From: Syntrophales bacterium
GTDB taxonomy: Bacteria; Desulfobacterota; Syntrophia; Syntrophales; UBA2251
Assembly: GCA_023230905.1 (NCBI GenBank)
Contig: JALNWL010000042.1
Coordinates: 1-15,208, forward strand
Reading direction: 5' to 3'
DNA: 15,208 nt
Shown here piece by piece: positions 13,626 to 15,208 of this stretch. The position numbers were made by a program, and so were the translations under genes. Numbering within the stretch: the first letter of the stretch is position 1; each line of letters starts with the position of its first letter. The notes beneath the pieces are model-generated. The model was not told where the DNA came from. It searched no databases and saw nothing but the letters and a program-made list of their open reading frames with translations.

Positions 13626-14765
13626 ATGGATTTTGAATTGACGGAAGAACTGCAGATGTTGAAGGACATGGCGTATAAATTCGCCAAGGCCGAGTTTCCC
13701 AACATGTCGCATGAATGCGACGAGGGGGAGAAGTACACGCCGGAGATCCGCAAGAAGGCCGCGGAAAACGGCCTGGTCGGGGCCTGGATTCCCGAGGCGT
13801 ACGGCGGCGCCGGCGCCGGGATGTTGGGCAACACCCTGATTACGGAGGAGCTCTCCAAGGTAGACATGGGGATCGGCCTGAACATCGTGGCGGCGACCTT
13901 CGGTTCCGAGTCGATCTTCCAGTACGGGTCGGAAGAGCAGAAGCAGCTTTACCTGCCCAAGCTCTGCAACGGCGAATGGGTCAGCGCCGGGGCGTTTACG
14001 GAACCCAACGCGGGGACCGACGTGGCGGGCTACAAGACCCGGGCGGTCAAGGATGGCAGCGACTATGTCGTCAACGGGAACAAGATGTTCATCACCAACG
14101 GCACCGTCTGCGACTACATGGTGACCCAGTGCATCACGAACCCCGACCAGAAGAAGCACAACAGCTTCAGCCTGATCATCATCCCCGCCGATGCCAAGGG
14201 CGTCACGCGCAACAAGATCCACGGCAAACTCGGCATCCGTTCCAGCGATACGGCCGAGATCGCCCTGGAGGACGTCCGGGTGCCGCAGGCCAACCTCGTG
14301 GGGAAGGAGGGCAAGGGGTTCTACCAGCTCATGCATTTCTTCGACACGACGCGGGTCATGGTCTCGGGCCAGGCCCTCGGGATTTCCGAGGCGTGCCTGG
14401 AAGCGAGCGTCAAGTATGTCAAGGAGCGGACCTGTTTCGGGGCGCCGCTGGGGGCCTATCAGATGACCCAGATGGAGCTCACCGAGATGGCCATCCGGAT
14501 CGAGGCCCTGCGGGGGCTCGTGTACAAGGCCGCGTGGCTGATCGACGCCGGCAAGCCCGATTACACCCTGGCCGCCATGGCGAAGTTCTTCGGCGGGCAG
14601 ACGGCCGTTTTCTGCGCCAACTACGCGGTCGAACTGCACGGGGGGTACGGCTATATCGACGAGTACGATGTCCAGAAGTGGTACCGCGACGCCAAAATCC
14701 TGGAGCTCTACGAAGGGACGAAGGAAGCGGAGATCATGACCATCGGCCGGGTTCTGCAGGCCTGA
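13626..14765 (+). CDS. Acyl-CoA dehydrogenase (short-chain type)
   Basis: This 379-residue FAD enzyme introduces the alpha-beta double bond in acyl-CoA and passes electrons to ETF. It has the usual N-terminal helical, middle beta and C-terminal helical domains. Landmarks are IPEAYGGAGAG (55-65), the FAD-site AGAFTEPNAGTDVAG (121-135), FITNG (155-159), LGIRSSDTAEIALEDVRVP (202-220), RTCFGAPLG and LHGGYGYIDEY. Glu363 in ELYEGTKEAE is the catalytic base at the position used by butyryl-CoA and short-chain enzymes. The ATG at 13626 follows AAGGAG (13613-13618) by seven bases; an in-frame GTG at 13593 lies ahead of that ribosome site and is rejected. It sits downstream of hbd and probably shares its transcript. 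Substrate could be butyryl-CoA, a branched-chain acyl-CoA or an alicyclic acyl-CoA; sequence alone does not decide. Confidence 0.93.
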   Translation: MDFELTEELQMLKDMAYKFAKAEFPNMSHECDEGEKYTPEIRKKAAENGLVGAWIPEAYGGAGAGMLGNTLITEELSKVDMGIGLNIVAATFGSESIFQYGSEEQKQLYLPKLCNGEWVSAGAFTEPNAGTDVAGYKTRAVKDGSDYVVNGNKMFITNGTVCDYMVTQCITNPDQKKHNSFSLIIIPADAKGVTRNKIHGKLGIRSSDTAEIALEDVRVPQANLVGKEGKGFYQLMHFFDTTRVMVSGQALGISEACLEASVKYVKERTCFGAPLGAYQMTQMELTEMAIRIEALRGLVYKAAWLIDAGKPDYTLAAMAKFFGGQTAVFCANYAVELHGGYGYIDEYDVQKWYRDAKILELYEGTKEAEIMTIGRVLQA

Positions 14766-14809
14766 GATCGGCGCGGCGCATCGTCCTGCGGGGACGCCAC
14801 ACTGAATCG

Positions 14810-14847
14810 AAGCGGGGCAGGATCCGGGGATTCTGTCCCGCTTTCTT
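14810..14847 (+). terminator. Hairpin after acyl-CoA dehydrogenase, possible terminator
   Basis: AAGCGGGGCAGGA (14810-14822) pairs with TTCTGTCCCGCTT (14831-14843) over 13 positions, two of them G-U, around an 8-base loop. Only a short pyrimidine tail (TTTCTT, 14842-14847) follows, so termination may be partial. It ends just before the ribosome site of the next gene. Confidence 0.5.
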
Positions 14848-14863
14848 GAAGGGGAGGCCATTC

Positions 14864-15208
14864 GTGAAGACAAGAATTACGGAACTTTTCGGGATCAAGT
14901 ACCCCATCGTCCTGTCCGGGATGAGCTGGATCAGCGTGCCCTCGATGGTCGCGGCGGTTTCCAACGCGGGTGGTCTGGGGATCCTCGCCACCGGCCCCAT
15001 GGATCCCGAGCAGACCCGCCAGGCGATCCGCGAGATCCGCAAAAAAACGGACAAGCCCTTCGGGGCGAACGCCACGCTCCTGATGCCGGGAGCGGCGGCC
15101 AACGCCAAGGTGCTCCTCGAGGAGCAGGTGCCGGTCATCAACTTTGCCCTGGGCAAGGGCGACTGGCTCGTCCGGGAGGCCCACAAGTACGGCGGCAAGG
15201 TCATCGCC
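14864..15208 (+). CDS. Nitronate monooxygenase / enoyl reductase-like flavoprotein, N-terminal part
   Basis: This is the first 115 codons of a gene cut by the window end. The protein belongs to the FMN-binding TIM-barrel family that includes nitronate monooxygenase (2-nitropropane dioxygenase) and FabK enoyl-ACP reductase. Visible marks are ITELFGIKYPIVLSGMSWIS at the start, the glycine-rich SNAGGLGILATG, then IRKKTDKPFGANATLLMPGA and VPVINFALG, matching the first strands and FMN-contact loops of this family. The GTG start at 14864 follows GAAGGGGAGG (14848-14857) by six bases. Its place after hbd and an acyl-CoA dehydrogenase suggests a role in acyl-CoA or fatty-acid metabolism rather than nitroalkane detoxification, but the catalytic C-terminal part is not in view. 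Confidence 0.82.
   Translation, partial: MKTRITELFGIKYPIVLSGMSWISVPSMVAAVSNAGGLGILATGPMDPEQTRQAIREIRKKTDKPFGANATLLMPGAAANAKVLLEEQVPVINFALGKGDWLVREAHKYGGKVIA

Noticed and set aside
13608..14873. Minus-strand open frame of 421 codons opposite the acyl-CoA dehydrogenase
   Set aside because: Antisense shadow; no recognisable domain and no ribosome site, while the plus-strand gene is well supported.

Overview
The window reads as a stretch of chromosome from a GC-rich bacterium, most plausibly a member of the Desulfobacterota (former Deltaproteobacteria), perhaps near the syntrophic Syntrophales. This is inferred from gene content and protein style: a type IV pilus secretin, an S21 gene with a TTG start, an anaerobe-style beta-oxidation pair (3-hydroxyacyl-CoA dehydrogenase plus acyl-CoA dehydrogenase), and a LipM-like octanoyltransferase beside gcvH. 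No rRNA, tRNA, CRISPR array, insertion sequence or phage gene was seen. The gene set is housekeeping rather than mobile.

Layout. (1) 1-224: the 3' end of a pilQ-type secretin, closed by a strong intrinsic terminator. (2) 344-2269: a promoter, a TPR protein and an overlapping aminopeptidase P gene. (3) 2292-4756: a promoter candidate, then gcvH, a lipM-like octanoyltransferase and hisC, tightly packed with hisC overlapping lipM, ending in a hairpin with a T-run. (4) 4797-9203: carA and carB, the two subunits of carbamoyl-phosphate synthetase. Degenerate 7-base tandem repeats sit at the 3' end of each gene. (5) 9397-11831: rpsU, a LOG-family nucleotide hydrolase and holA (DNA polymerase III delta with an extra internal segment). 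(6) 11843-12361, minus strand: a YacP/Rae1-like NYN nuclease, convergent with holA. (7) 12362-12701: a divergent regulatory region with promoter-like elements in both directions and an inverted repeat. (8) 12702-15208: 3-hydroxyacyl-CoA dehydrogenase, acyl-CoA dehydrogenase, a hairpin, and the start of a nitronate monooxygenase/enoyl reductase-like flavoprotein cut by the window edge.

How the genes work together. GcvH is probably the first octanoyl acceptor for the LipM-like enzyme next to it. CarA and CarB should make carbamoyl phosphate for pyrimidines and arginine. The dehydrogenases in the last block fit a fatty-acyl-CoA oxidation or reduction pathway.

The main surprise is CarA. It is full length and sits directly ahead of an intact carB, but all three positions of the glutaminase catalytic triad are replaced (Cys to Ala251, His to Ser336, Glu to Val338). 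Other glutamine-site residues have also changed. This points to an ammonia-fed carbamoyl-phosphate synthetase in which CarA has become a structural or regulatory partner. The second notable signal is the 7-base repeat family around the carAB gene ends.
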